Source: JBBQWZ01 sp038210135 (GTDB lineage Bacteria > Acidobacteriota > Terriglobia > Bryobacterales > Bryobacteraceae). Taken from it: a stretch of 64,000 nucleotides of DNA. The notes below the pieces were generated by a model. That model worked only from the letters and a program-made list of their open reading frames with translations. It was not told where the DNA came from and searched no databases. Where the stretch lies: assembly GCA_038210135.1 (NCBI GenBank), contig JBBQWZ010000027.1:22696-86695 (forward strand). The letters are read 5' to 3'. How positions within the stretch are numbered: position 1 is the stretch's first letter; each line of letters begins with the position of its first letter. Shown here piece by piece: positions 25,228 to 34,905 of this stretch. Both the position numbers and the translations under genes were made by a program.

Positions 25228-28145
25228 TTCGTCGTTCCCTTTCCCGAACTCAACACCCTTTTACTTTTCGCGACATCGGGTCGCTTATCATACCGCGCCG
25301 CATCCTCAGAACCCAAGCTTTGCTCGAAGGCCGACAGAGTTTCGCCGGCTCGTTGCCAGGCGGAGTCCTCTTTCGGATGTGCCCGAGCGAGCGCGAGCCA
25401 CGCCCGCCACTCGGAATCGAGCTGACCTGCCCTTGAGAATTCGATCTGCGCGGCCTTGGCCAGGTCCGCCGCGCGCGCGGAGTCGCCGCCGTCAAGGAAA
25501 ACGGGAGAGCACTCCAGTTGCGCCTGCGCGGAAACGACCGGATTCCCCAGTTTGGTCGCCGAGTCGAGCGCCTTCGCGCATGCCGTTATACCCTGCCGGG
25601 CGGAGCCTCGCAGTTGCGCCGCGATCCCTTCCACAAATCCGGCGAAAATGTGGAAGTCCGTATCCGCCGGATCCGCCGATGCCTGGCCGTCTTTGATCGC
25701 TCGCTGCGCGTCGGGCCCACGTCCTTCGCCAATCGCGATCATTGCTTCTGCTGTGTACAGCGTTACCAGCACTCCATTCAGCTTCGCTTCTTTGGCGAGT
25801 TGCAACGCCTGGGCCAGCAATGGACGTGCCTGCTCCGCCTGGCCGAGACGCCATAGCGAGGTGGCGCGATGAATGAGAGTCAGCGCGATGCCGGATGTCA
25901 ACTTGAGTTCCCGGTAGAGCCCGTTCGCCAAGGCAAAATGACTGGCAGCCTCGCGGTACTTCTCGCGCGCCAGTAAGCTGTTCGCGAGGCCTTCCTCGGC
26001 CAGCGCGATCTCTCGCTTGTCGCCGCCCTTGCGCGCCACTTCCACCAGCTGTTCAAAGGCCGTCACCGATTCCGCGAGTTCTCCCTTGCTTCGGCGCGCG
26101 CGCCCGATCAGCAGAAGTGCGGTGAAGGTTTCGTTCTGATAACCGCCCTGCTTATAGAAGGCGAGTGCATCCTCGAGATCTTTCAATCCCAGCTCGCGCT
26201 CTTTCGAATCGCCGTATTGGACTCGGAGTCCGCCCAGGTTGATCAAGGCACGCGCTTGATTTCTAGGCACCTTGCCGCGCAGCGACGCATCCAATGCATC
26301 CAGATAATACTTACGCGCCTGCGCGATGTCGTTCTTGTTCAGAAAGGCATTTCCCAGATCGATCAGGGCGCGCGCCGCCAGATTCTCCAGGCCCGCCGAA
26401 CGCGCCAGTTCCACAGCGATCGCGGCCGTCCGTTGCGCCGCTTCGGGCTGACCTTGTTTCACCTCGACGCTGCTCAGCGTCAGGAGCGCCTTGATCTGTT
26501 GTTGGCTGTTGCCGCTGACGCGCGCGGCGTCCAGCGCCTTTTCAAGAGCGGCCCGCGCCTTCGCGAAATCTCCCTGACGATTCCAAAGCGAACCCTCGCT
26601 GTAATGGACTTCGGTTACGCCTTCGAGGTTGCTACCCTTCTGATACAACTCCGCAGCCTGGGCGAGAGCCTTGCGGCCCTCTTCAAAATTTCGCTGCCGC
26701 GCATACATGAAGCCGAGGCGGAGCCAACTTGGCGCGCTCTGTGGATCGAGCTGCACCGCCAATTGATACGCGGCAACCGCATTCTTGGTGTTGTCGCGAC
26801 GCTCCTCCGCGCGGCCCAGATCCAATTCCACCTTGGCCTTATCCGGGCCCTGCGTGATCGATTCCAACTCGCGAAGCTTCGCAACGCTTTGTGATTGCTC
26901 TCCGGTCACCGCGAAGTGGATGGCTTCGATTTCGAGCGCGTCTTCCTTCGAAAGGCCGCTTTGATTTGACCCCGGGGGCATCGCGCGCAACATCGCTTCG
27001 CGAGCGCGATCCGGATAATCAAGTTCGAGCCACGCTTCGGCGAGTCGCGCGTGCGCGAGCGAAGCTTTGGGATCGAGGCGGACAGCTTCGGCCAGCGCTT
27101 TACTCGCCTTCTGATAGGAACCGTCACGCAGCGCCGCGATCCCTTCGTCGTACCAACGTTGCGCCCGTGGCAGAATTTCGTGGGGCCGCGGACGGACCAG
27201 CCAGGTGACTCCGGCGGCGGCTAGCGCGGCGGCGACGACGCCGGCGATGAGACGTTTCCGCGTGAAGCCTGTAGGCTTCGGCGGTATCGAAACCGAAGGC
27301 ATCGAGATCGTCTGCGTTTGTCCGCCGTAGAAGCTGTTCAGATCGCGAAGCAACGCATCGGCGCTGGCATAGCGAGCGGCAGGATCCTTCGCAAGCAGCT
27401 TCATGGTGATCCGGTCGAGTTCCGGCGGCAGGTTCACATCCAACGCACAAGGCGGACGCGGGTCTACCTCGATCACTTTCGACAGAATCGACATGGTCGA
27501 ATCGCCGTCGAACGGCCTACGTCCGGTGAGGCAGACGTAGAGTACCGCGCCGAGGGAAAACAGGTCCGCCCGCGCATCCACGGGGAATCCCTTTGCCTGT
27601 TCCGGCGACATGTAGGCGGGCGTTCCTTTGATCATGCCCACCATCGACTCCACCTTCTGCGTTTCGTCGATCGGCCCTTCGAGGGGGCGCACTATTTTCG
27701 CCAGGCCGAAATCGAGAACCTTGACTTCGCCGCGCTCGGTCAATCGGATATTTTGCGGCTTGATGTCGCGATGGATGATTCCCTGGCGATGCGCTTCACT
27801 CAGGGCCTCGGCGACGGAGCGAACTACGCGAATCGCGTCCGCGAGCGGCAGGGCAGTCTCTCCGAGGTTATGCCCGGCCACATATTCCATCACCAGGTAG
27901 GGCTCGCCTTCGAGCGTCTCGCCGTAGTCGTACACATGCGCGATGTTGGGATGATTCAGCGTGGAAGCGGCCCGGGCTTCCGCGGCGAGGCTCTGCTTGG
28001 CGCGCTCGTCGGCCGCGGCGGAGCTGCAAAATTTGATCGCGACGCGGCGGCCAAGATTACGGTCGCGCGCCAGATACACGATTCCCATTCCGCCTTGCCC
28101 CAGGCGGTCTTCGATCTCGTAATGGGATATCAGCCGGCCGACCAT
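25224..28145 (-). CDS. Membrane Ser/Thr protein kinase with TPR repeats (PknB-like)
   Basis: A 973-residue Hanks-type kinase. The ATG at 28143-28145 gives MVGRLISHYEIEDRLGQGGM, the standard start of the family; a TTG at 28190 adding 15 residues is possible. Kinase features: GQGGMGIVY (about 15-23), VAIKF lysine, HRDIKPQN catalytic loop, DFGLA and GTPAYMSPEQA. A single membrane helix is at about residues 297-317 (LIAGVVAAALAAAGVTWLV). The following 650 residues are TPR-like helical repeats, which would be outside the membrane and could sense proteins or peptides. It probably phosphorylates cytoplasmic targets in response. Coupled to the small secreted protein. Confidence 0.92.
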   Translation of the reverse strand: MVGRLISHYEIEDRLGQGGMGIVYLARDRNLGRRVAIKFCSSAAADERAKQSLAAEARAASTLNHPNIAHVYDYGETLEGEPYLVMEYVAGHNLGETALPLADAIRVVRSVAEALSEAHRQGIIHRDIKPQNIRLTERGEVKVLDFGLAKIVRPLEGPIDETQKVESMVGMIKGTPAYMSPEQAKGFPVDARADLFSLGAVLYVCLTGRRPFDGDSTMSILSKVIEVDPRPPCALDVNLPPELDRITMKLLAKDPAARYASADALLRDLNSFYGGQTQTISMPSVSIPPKPTGFTRKRLIAGVVAAALAAAGVTWLVRPRPHEILPRAQRWYDEGIAALRDGSYQKASKALAEAVRLDPKASLAHARLAEAWLELDYPDRAREAMLRAMPPGSNQSGLSKEDALEIEAIHFAVTGEQSQSVAKLRELESITQGPDKAKVELDLGRAEERRDNTKNAVAAYQLAVQLDPQSAPSWLRLGFMYARQRNFEEGRKALAQAAELYQKGSNLEGVTEVHYSEGSLWNRQGDFAKARAALEKALDAARVSGNSQQQIKALLTLSSVEVKQGQPEAAQRTAAIAVELARSAGLENLAARALIDLGNAFLNKNDIAQARKYYLDALDASLRGKVPRNQARALINLGGLRVQYGDSKERELGLKDLEDALAFYKQGGYQNETFTALLLIGRARRSKGELAESVTAFEQLVEVARKGGDKREIALAEEGLANSLLAREKYREAASHFALANGLYRELKLTSGIALTLIHRATSLWRLGQAEQARPLLAQALQLAKEAKLNGVLVTLYTAEAMIAIGEGRGPDAQRAIKDGQASADPADTDFHIFAGFVEGIAAQLRGSARQGITACAKALDSATKLGNPVVSAQAQLECSPVFLDGGDSARAADLAKAAQIEFSRAGQLDSEWRAWLALARAHPKEDSAWQRAGETLSAFEQSLGSEDAARYDKRPDVAKSKRVLSSGKGTTK

Positions 28146-28255
28146 CGCTCGTTCCACGGCACGCGCGTGGGTCAGGTCTGAGGGTAACAAATCAGCATCC
28201 GCGTAGTGTGAATTTACCTGCTCGCCGCAAGCCTTGCGGATAAGATAGGAGAACT

Positions 28256-29662
28256 TTGAAAGCTACCTACTCGACGGCCGACGCCGCCTACCTCGAACAG
28301 CGGCAGCTGCGCAGGCATGCGCGCGTGCTTCACCTTTGGGCGCTGGGTGTGGGAGCCGTAATCTCGGGCGACTTCTTCGGCTGGAATTTTGGTCTGGTAT
28401 CCGGAGGCTTTGGCGGCATGCTGGTCGCGCTGATCATCATGACCGTCATGTATCTCGGCCTCTGTTTCTCGATCGCCGAAATGTCGCCGGCGCTGCCGCA
28501 CACCGGCGGCGCGTACTCTTTTGCGCGGACCGCGATGGGCCCCTGGGGCGGATACATCACCGGGCTCGCCGAGAACATGGAGTACATTCTGACTCCGGCG
28601 GTGATCGTGGTGGGTATCGGCGGATACCTGGGCGCGATCTTCGGCACGCCGTCTTCCTGGGAGCCGCTCTGGTGGCTGATTTGTTACGCGGTCTTCGTCT
28701 GTTTGAACCTGTATGGCGTCGAACTCTCATTCCGTTTCGGCGTCTTCATTACGATTAGCGCGCTCGTGGTCCTGGCCGTTTTCTGGGTCGGCGCGATTCC
28801 GCATTTCGATTTGCAGCGTTGGGCGACTCCGTATTTCCCGACCGGCTGGAAAGGAATTTTCGCCGCTTTGCCCTTCGCACTGTGGTTCTACCTCGCGATC
28901 GAGCAGTTGCCGCTCGCTTCCGAAGAAAGCCACGATCCGAAACGCGACATGCCGCGCGGAATCATGTATGGACTGTTGACGTTGATCGCCTGCGCGTTTC
29001 TGACCCTGTTCCTCAGCGCTGGAATCGCTCCGGGCGCAGCCAAAGTCGGCGCTTCCGCCGAGCCGCTTTTTCTCGGCTTTCAAACGATTTTCGGGGCTGG
29101 CGCCGGAACCAAAATGCTTGCGGCCGTGGCCTGCACCGGCTTGATCGCCAGCTTCCACACCATCTTGTTCGCGTACGGACGGCAGATTTACTCGCTGTCC
29201 CGCGCCGGCTATTTCCCAAGCTGGTTATCGGTTACCCACGGCAAACACAAGACGCCGCACCGCGCTCTCATCGCCGGCGCGTTCATGGGCTACGGCGCGG
29301 CCCTGGTCATTCATCTGACTCCCACGGGAAGTCCGGTCGGGGCGATCCTGCTGAACATGGCGGTGTTCGGAGCCGTCCTTGCCTACATTCTTCAGATGGT
29401 GTCGTTCCTAATTTTGCGCGTCAAGTTCGCGCGCCTCGAACGTCCTTACGTGAGTCCGCTCGGCATACCCGGAGCGATTCTTGCCATGCTGATCGCGGCC
29501 GTCACACTCGTCACTCTGTTCTTTAACGCGGACTACCGCATGGGCGTCATCGGCGCCGCCGTGTGGTTTGCGCTTGGACTCGCGTATTTTATCTTCCACG
29601 CTCGTCACCGGCTGATCATGGCGCCGGAAGAGGAATTCGCCGCCTCGCATCGAAGCGAATAA
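28256..29662 (+). CDS. APC-family permease, ethanolamine permease type
   Basis: A 468-residue protein with about twelve membrane segments. The start is TTG 28256 behind AGGAGA. The segment VISGDFFGWNFGLVSGGFGG (about residues 36-55) and SPALPHTGGAYSFARTAMG, then GLAENMEYILTPAVIV, are characteristic of the ethanolamine permease branch of the amino acid-polyamine-organocation superfamily. No ethanolamine ammonia-lyase genes are nearby, so an amino-acid or amine substrate is by family only. It is divergent from the kinase gene over about 110 bp. Confidence 0.85.
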   Translation: MKATYSTADAAYLEQRQLRRHARVLHLWALGVGAVISGDFFGWNFGLVSGGFGGMLVALIIMTVMYLGLCFSIAEMSPALPHTGGAYSFARTAMGPWGGYITGLAENMEYILTPAVIVVGIGGYLGAIFGTPSSWEPLWWLICYAVFVCLNLYGVELSFRFGVFITISALVVLAVFWVGAIPHFDLQRWATPYFPTGWKGIFAALPFALWFYLAIEQLPLASEESHDPKRDMPRGIMYGLLTLIACAFLTLFLSAGIAPGAAKVGASAEPLFLGFQTIFGAGAGTKMLAAVACTGLIASFHTILFAYGRQIYSLSRAGYFPSWLSVTHGKHKTPHRALIAGAFMGYGAALVIHLTPTGSPVGAILLNMAVFGAVLAYILQMVSFLILRVKFARLERPYVSPLGIPGAILAMLIAAVTLVTLFFNADYRMGVIGAAVWFALGLAYFIFHARHRLIMAPEEEFAASHRSE

Positions 29663-29676
29663 TGCACTCCACTTGC

Positions 29677-29717
29677 TTACCGAGGGGAGTTGTGGCACAC
29701 TGGGCTCGGTAACCGAG
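29677..29717. promoter_or_regulatory. Candidate PadR operator
   Basis: TTACCGAG at 29677-29684 is mirrored by CTCGGTAA at 29705-29712, and the latter is itself part of the palindrome CTCGGT-A-ACCGAG (29705-29717), which ends four bases before the padR ATG. Three half-sites of the same sequence at the start of a PadR gene suggest an autoregulatory operator. This is inference from symmetry and position. Confidence 0.45.
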
Positions 29718-29721
29718 TCCA

Positions 29722-30057
29722 ATGAGCAAACCATCCGATCTCGTACAAGGCACCCTCGATCTGCTGCTGCTGAAAATAGTGGCGCTAGAACCGCTGCACG
29801 GCTGGGCCATCAGCCAGCGTCTGCGACAGATCTCAGACAGCGTTTTGCACGTTAGCGACGGCTCTCTTTACCCGGCTCTGCACAAGCTCGAGCTAGCCGG
29901 CCTGATCAAAGCCGACTGGCAGATCACCGAAAATAAGCGCCGTGCGAAATTCTATTCGCTGACGAAGCTGGGTCAGAAGCGCCTGGACGCGGAGACCGCG
30001 AATTGGAATCGGCTGTCGAATGCAATCAGCAGCGTCGTGAAGTTGAAGGAGGCATAA
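29722..30057 (+). CDS. PadR family transcriptional regulator
   Basis: A 111-residue winged-helix repressor. It has the PadR core: LVQGTLDLLLLKIVALEPLH, GWAISQRL, then SDGSLYPALHKLELAGLIKA and KRRAKFYSLTKLGQKRL. The C-terminal helix is short, as in the small PadR subgroup. The stop codon is followed at once by the ATG of the ADOP permease, an arrangement repeated very often in Acidobacteria, so it almost certainly controls that transporter and itself. The inducer is unknown. Confidence 0.95.
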   Translation: MSKPSDLVQGTLDLLLLKIVALEPLHGWAISQRLRQISDSVLHVSDGSLYPALHKLELAGLIKADWQITENKRRAKFYSLTKLGQKRLDAETANWNRLSNAISSVVKLKEA

Positions 30058-32685
30058 ATGAGCTCCTGGTTTTACAAGCTTCCGCTCCGCCTGCGCGCCC
30101 TTTTTCGGCGCAAGCAAGTGGAGACCGATCTCGAATCCGAGATGGCCTTCCACCTGGAGATGCAAGCCAAACTCAATCGCGAAAGTGGCATGAACGACAA
30201 GGCCGCGTGGGAGGCCGCGCGCCGTCAATTTGGCGGGGTCACACAGATCGAAGAGGAGTGCCGCGATATGCGTCGTCTTGGTTGGCTCGAAGATTTATGG
30301 ATGGACGTCCGCCAGAGTCTACGGTCGCTGCGGAAGACTCCCGGCTTCGTGCTGATTGCGGTCGTTTCGCTGGCGCTCGGCATCGGGGCGAATAGCGCAT
30401 TGTTCAGTGTCGTGGACGCGGTGCTTCTGCATTCGCTGCCTCTCCCGCAGGCGGAGCGGCTGTTCCTGATTACCGAGCAGAAGCGCGGCAAAGACGCGAC
30501 GAGTAATCCGCCGCGCATGTACGATTGGCAGGCACGATTGACCAGCCTTGAGGCAATTTCCGGATCGTACGGCGAGACTCTCGCGCTGACCACCGCGAAT
30601 GGAACCGAGAGTATGGACGTGCGGCGGACCGCGGGCGACATCCTCGGCGTCTGGGGCACGCAGCCGATCCGCGGACGCGCTTTTACGCGCGAAGAACAGC
30701 GCGGCGAAGGTCCGTCGGTGGCACTGCTCACGTTTGAGACATGGAAGAGCCGCTTTGGCGGACGCGACTCCATCGTTGGCGAATCGCTAACGCTCAGCGG
30801 ATCCAATTTTCTGGTTATCGGGGTGCTGCCGGCTGGCGGCGCTTATCCAACCGGCGGGGACTTGATCGCGCCGATGCCGCTGACCACGCAGCACGTGAAC
30901 CGGCGCGCCGGTTTTCTGAACGCTCTCGCCCGCTGGAAGCCGGGAGTTTCGAAGGCACAAGCCCAGGCGGAGCTCGACACGGTGGCCGCGCAACTCGCCA
31001 TCGCGTATCCGGATTCGGATAGGGGTCTGACGGCGCGCTTTATCGGTCTGCAGGACGAACTGACGCGCCCCGCGATGGAGCAACTGCCGGTACTCGCCGG
31101 AACCATGGGGTTGATCTTGTTGCTTGCGTGCGTCAATCTCGCCGCCCTGTTAACGGCACGCGGAATGCAGCGCCGGCGTGAGGCAGCGGTCCGCGTGGCA
31201 CTGGGTGCGGGTCGAGGGCGACTGATCCGGTTGTTCCTCACTGAAAGTCTGTGCGTCGCGTTGGCCGGATGCGCCGCTGGACTTCTGCTCGCGGACGCCG
31301 GCATCAAAGTGCTTCTGCGGTTGTTGCCGGAGGAGTTGCCGAATGCCGCGACGGCTCACGTCAACATGACCGTCGTTTTGTTTGCCATCGCCGCGGCGAT
31401 CATTTGCGGCATCGCGGCGGGCGCCGCTCCGGCTTGGGCTGTGAGCCGCGAGGCAATTGCGGCGGGTCTCAAGGAAGGCGGCGCTGGAACCTCGGGCGTC
31501 CGGCGGCAGGGTTTGCTCGGAGCGTTTGTGATTGGCGAAGTCGCGCTGTCGATGATGCTGCTCGTCGGTGCCGGATTGCTGGGACAGACGCTGATCCGCC
31601 TGTCCACACAGCCTCTCGGTTTCCGGCCAGAGCAGACGCTCGCGGTATCGATTTACTTTCCCTGGAACACGCCGGCGGCGCGACTCAATGCGTTCCATCG
31701 TGATGTGCTTGAAAAATTCAGCGCCCTGCCGGGCGTCCGCGCCGTGGGAATGATCGACCGCCTTCCGCTCGAAGGCGGCTCGCAAGGCGGGCATTTCACG
31801 TTGCGCGACGTTCCGCTTTCACCCGACGCCGCAACGGAATCCATTTCGCTACGCGCCACCAGCCCGGGCTATTTTGCGGCGATGGGAATCCCGTTGGTTG
31901 AAGGCGAAGGCCTCGCCGCCCGTCTGCCCGATGCTCCGAAGATGACGGTGGTGAACCAGGCGTTCGCTCGCAAGTATTTCGAGGGACGCGGCGCGGTCGG
32001 CCAGTTCATTTCCTTCAACCAGCCGTCGCCCGATGAAAAGACGACCACGTGGTGGCGCATCGCCGGAATCGTGCCGGACGTGCGGCAGGAGGCAGCGAAG
32101 GCGGCTCCGCCCGAGGCCTACATCCTTGCCGAGGACACCTATTGGCCGCAGGCGACCTTTGTCATCCGTGGTCAATCCGACGCCCGTGAATTGGCCGCCG
32201 CTGCGCGCGAAGCCGTTCGCCAGATCAATCCCAATCAGTTGATCCAGCGCGTTCGGACGCTCGAGGACAGCGTTTATTCCGCCAATGCCACACCTCGTTT
32301 GCGCTCCGAATTGCTGGGCGGATTCGCAGCGGTCGCGCTCTTCCTCGCGGCTATCGGCGTCTACGGAATCCTCGCGCAGGAAGTCGTGCGCCGCTCACAG
32401 GAATTCGGTGTGCGACTGGCGCTGGGCGCGAACCCGAGTTCCATCGGCGGCATCGCGCTGCGCCGTGGATTGTGGCTGGCTGGCAGCGGAATCACTATCG
32501 GCGTGGCCGGCGCTTTCGCGTGCAGCCGCTATCTCGAAACGTACCTCTACGGAGTTACGCCGACCGACGGCCCGACGTTCCTCATCGCGGTCGGCGTTCT
32601 GCTGATGGCGGCGATCGTCGCGACGTATTTGCCGGCTCGGCGCGCCTCCCGAGTGGATCCGCTGGTCGCGTTGCGCCACGAGTAA
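30058..32685 (+). CDS. ADOP family ABC transporter permease (MacB/FtsX-like)
   Basis: An 875-residue permease of the acidobacterial duplicated orphan permease type. Residues 1-75 are the extra cytoplasmic helical part seen in many ADOP proteins (RRKQVETDLESEMAFHLEM; AARRQFGGVTQIEEECRDMR). Then two MacB-FtsX units, each with periplasmic domain and C-terminal membrane helices: first SLRKTPGFVLIAVVSLALGI, and the second ending PARRASRVDPLVALRHE. No ATPase subunit gene is adjacent, as usual for ADOP. It likely works in export or in mechanical transfer of signals across the membrane, under PadR control. Confidence 0.93.
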   Translation: MSSWFYKLPLRLRALFRRKQVETDLESEMAFHLEMQAKLNRESGMNDKAAWEAARRQFGGVTQIEEECRDMRRLGWLEDLWMDVRQSLRSLRKTPGFVLIAVVSLALGIGANSALFSVVDAVLLHSLPLPQAERLFLITEQKRGKDATSNPPRMYDWQARLTSLEAISGSYGETLALTTANGTESMDVRRTAGDILGVWGTQPIRGRAFTREEQRGEGPSVALLTFETWKSRFGGRDSIVGESLTLSGSNFLVIGVLPAGGAYPTGGDLIAPMPLTTQHVNRRAGFLNALARWKPGVSKAQAQAELDTVAAQLAIAYPDSDRGLTARFIGLQDELTRPAMEQLPVLAGTMGLILLLACVNLAALLTARGMQRRREAAVRVALGAGRGRLIRLFLTESLCVALAGCAAGLLLADAGIKVLLRLLPEELPNAATAHVNMTVVLFAIAAAIICGIAAGAAPAWAVSREAIAAGLKEGGAGTSGVRRQGLLGAFVIGEVALSMMLLVGAGLLGQTLIRLSTQPLGFRPEQTLAVSIYFPWNTPAARLNAFHRDVLEKFSALPGVRAVGMIDRLPLEGGSQGGHFTLRDVPLSPDAATESISLRATSPGYFAAMGIPLVEGEGLAARLPDAPKMTVVNQAFARKYFEGRGAVGQFISFNQPSPDEKTTTWWRIAGIVPDVRQEAAKAAPPEAYILAEDTYWPQATFVIRGQSDARELAAAAREAVRQINPNQLIQRVRTLEDSVYSANATPRLRSELLGGFAAVALFLAAIGVYGILAQEVVRRSQEFGVRLALGANPSSIGGIALRRGLWLAGSGITIGVAGAFACSRYLETYLYGVTPTDGPTFLIAVGVLLMAAIVATYLPARRASRVDPLVALRHE

Positions 32686-32688
32686 CGC

Positions 32689-33163
32689 TTACCTCCGCAT
32701 CGGCGGATAGACGACGACGTTTACACCGGTCGAAGGTCCATCGTTCAACACCGGAAACGCGATGTCATTGACGAATAGCAGCGTTCCATCCTTGCTGATC
32801 CGGATCGCGATTCCGTATTTGTGTTTAGCCAGAATCTGCGCCCAGTTATAGCCAAGCTCAAACAGAATCGGCACCTGTTTCGCCTTTAGTGACGATCGTT
32901 TTCGTGAAGAGCGGCACGCCGGGAACGTCGGTTCGCGTGATATCGAGCAGAGAGATCTGGATCGACGAACCGGGCGGAAGCGCGATTCGTTCCTGATAAT
33001 TCACGGAACCGAGAATCCGCGCGTTCACAGCCTGTGGCTGCTTCGTGCGCGCCGGACGAAGCCGGATTCCGCATGCCGAGGACAGTAGAACGGCGAGGCT
33101 CGCAGCCAAGAGGAACCGTGGAACCGATGCCGTCCACCACGCGATTGCGGAGCCTGTCTTCAC
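32689..33163 (-). pseudogene. YbaY/YscW-like lipoprotein gene broken by one-base insertion
   Basis: Reading from GTG 33163, the first frame codes a signal peptide with a lipobox-like LLSSAC and then SVNYQERIALPPGSSIQISL, DITRTDVPGVPLF and TKTIVTKGE, then runs to a stop after TGADSV. In the next frame the protein continues VPILFELGYNWAQIL, then RISKDGTLLFVNDIAFPVL. Removing one A (one of three Ts on the plus strand, 32878-32880) restores KGEQVPILFELGY without a gap. The domain belongs to the YbaY/YscW family of small beta-rich lipoproteins. It follows ribE by 19 bp on the same strand. Either a recent mutation or an assembly error. Confidence 0.8.
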
Positions 33164-33182
33164 TAGCCGCGATTGTCGCGCA

Positions 33183-33797
33183 TCACACGATGTCGCGCGT
33201 CAAGTCGCGATGCAGCAGCAGCTTCTCGACGTGCTTGGCGAGAATATCGCATTCGATGTTCAGCCGGTCGCCCGCGTGATGGAATCCTAGCGAAGTATTG
33301 GCGTAGGTGTGCGGAATGATCGTCACGCCAACGAGTCCTTTGTCGATCGAAGCGACCGTAAGGCTGATTCCATCGATCGCCAGCGATCCCTTGTAGACGA
33401 TGTAGCGGTCGAACTCCAGCGGAACCTGCACGCTCAGCCACCAGTTCCCGTCGCCGAGTTCCTTCATCTCGATTAACTTCGCCGTGGCATCGACGTGCCC
33501 TTGCACGATGTGACCCGAAAGCCGCTGCATCACCAGCACGGAGCGTTCGAGATTCACTCGCGAACCCTCGCTGAGATCTCCCAGGTTCGATCGTTGCAAC
33601 GTTTCCGGAGCGAGGTCGGCTGCAAAGGAATCGCTCTTGAGATCGACCGCCGTCAAGCAGACTCCGTTAACGGAAATGCTTTCGCCTTCTTTCGCGTCTT
33701 CGAGAACCAGCGAACAGCGGATCCGCATTTTCGCTCCGACGGCATGCGGGATAAAGGATTCGACGACGCCCAGTTCCTCAATAATTCCGGTAAACAT
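33183..33797 (-). CDS. ribE: Riboflavin synthase alpha chain
   Basis: A 204-residue enzyme that dismutates two 6,7-dimethyl-8-ribityllumazine molecules to riboflavin. It begins MFTGIIEELGVVESF, the classic start of the family. The two similar barrels each show the family motif: EGESISVNGVCLTAV (about 41-55) in the first and KGSLAIDGISLTVASID in the second, with GHIVQGHVDATAKL between them. It starts directly after the ribD stop in the ftsY-ribD-ribE run. Confidence 0.96.
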   Translation of the reverse strand: MFTGIIEELGVVESFIPHAVGAKMRIRCSLVLEDAKEGESISVNGVCLTAVDLKSDSFAADLAPETLQRSNLGDLSEGSRVNLERSVLVMQRLSGHIVQGHVDATAKLIEMKELGDGNWWLSVQVPLEFDRYIVYKGSLAIDGISLTVASIDKGLVGVTIIPHTYANTSLGFHHAGDRLNIECDILAKHVEKLLLHRDLTRDIV

Positions 33798-34898
33798 TCA
33801 ATCCTTTTCGAGCCATGCTTCGACGGCGAATTCGTCTGGCGGAATCGAATGCAGCGTGACATTGCGAAACTGGATGGCGTCGACGCGCCGCTGGCGGCCC
33901 GCGCCTCCGGCAACGGGCAGGGACTGCGTTCCACCGAGAATCTTGGGGGCGTAATAAAAGAAAATTTTATCCACGAAGCCCGATTCGAGCGCCGTCCAAT
34001 TCAGCTTGCTGCCGGCCTCGATCATCAGCGAAAGATACCGGTTCTTAAACAGGTAATCGAGCGCGGTGAGCAAATTCGCCCGGCCGTAGGGGCCGTCGCC
34101 CGCGATCACAACGACGCTTTTGTCCTCCAACCGCTTCCGTCGATCGGGCGGCGCCGCCGTGGTTGTGACCACCAGAATGTCCTGCTTGCAGCTCTTCACC
34201 ATCTTCGATTCGAGCGGAAGCCTGCATTGCGAATCCATCACGACGCGGAGCAAAGGGCGGCTGCGTGCAAGCCCGCTGCGGTCGTTCAGCAGCGGATCGT
34301 CCGCCAGGACCGTTCCGATTCCCGTCATGATCGCGTCGGATTCATGCCGCAGCGTCTGCACGTGGGCACGAGCGCGCTCACTGGTGATCCAGCCGCGGTT
34401 GTCTTCGGGAGCCGCGATCTTTCCGTCGAGCGTAACTGCCGCCTTGAGCATCACTAATGGCCGGCCGGTCCGCATGTAGTGGGCGAAAGGCTGATTCATC
34501 GCTTCGGCAGCTTCTGTGTATTCGGCAGCAACCTCGACTTCGATTCCCGCCGCGCGCAACTTTGCGAATCCACGTCCGCGCACTTGCGGATTCGGATCTT
34601 CCATGGCGGCGACCACCCTGGCGACACCCGCCTCGATCAGAGCATCCACGCAAGGCCCGGTCCGTCCCTGATGCGAACACGGCTCGAGCGTTAGATAAAC
34701 CGTCGCGCCACGCGCGTGACCTTGCGCCTCGTCAAGCGCCAAGCGCTCGGCGTGTTTCACGCCCGCCCAGGTATGGAAGCCGCGGCCGACCACCGCTCCA
34801 TCGCGGACGATCACCGCGCCGACCGCCGGGTTCGGACTCGTCAACCCGATCCCCTGGCGGGCGAGTGCGATCGCTTCTTCCATCCACGGTTCAGGCAT
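33798..34898 (-). CDS. ribD: Bifunctional riboflavin biosynthesis protein RibD
   Basis: A 366-residue two-domain enzyme carrying out the deamination and the reduction steps after GTP cyclohydrolase II in riboflavin synthesis. The deaminase half has the zinc motif HAERLALDEA (about residues 49-58) and EPCSHQGRTGPC (72-83). The reductase half starts near residue 150 (RPLVMLKAAVTLDGKIAA) and includes SDAIMTGIGTVLADDPLLN. No FMN riboswitch-like conserved boxes are seen upstream; the gene lies 7 bp after ftsY, so it is expressed with it. Confidence 0.96.
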   Translation of the reverse strand: MPEPWMEEAIALARQGIGLTSPNPAVGAVIVRDGAVVGRGFHTWAGVKHAERLALDEAQGHARGATVYLTLEPCSHQGRTGPCVDALIEAGVARVVAAMEDPNPQVRGRGFAKLRAAGIEVEVAAEYTEAAEAMNQPFAHYMRTGRPLVMLKAAVTLDGKIAAPEDNRGWITSERARAHVQTLRHESDAIMTGIGTVLADDPLLNDRSGLARSRPLLRVVMDSQCRLPLESKMVKSCKQDILVVTTTAAPPDRRKRLEDKSVVVIAGDGPYGRANLLTALDYLFKNRYLSLMIEAGSKLNWTALESGFVDKIFFYYAPKILGGTQSLPVAGGAGRQRRVDAIQFRNVTLHSIPPDEFAVEAWLEKD

Positions 34899-34905
34899 CG
34901 CTTGA

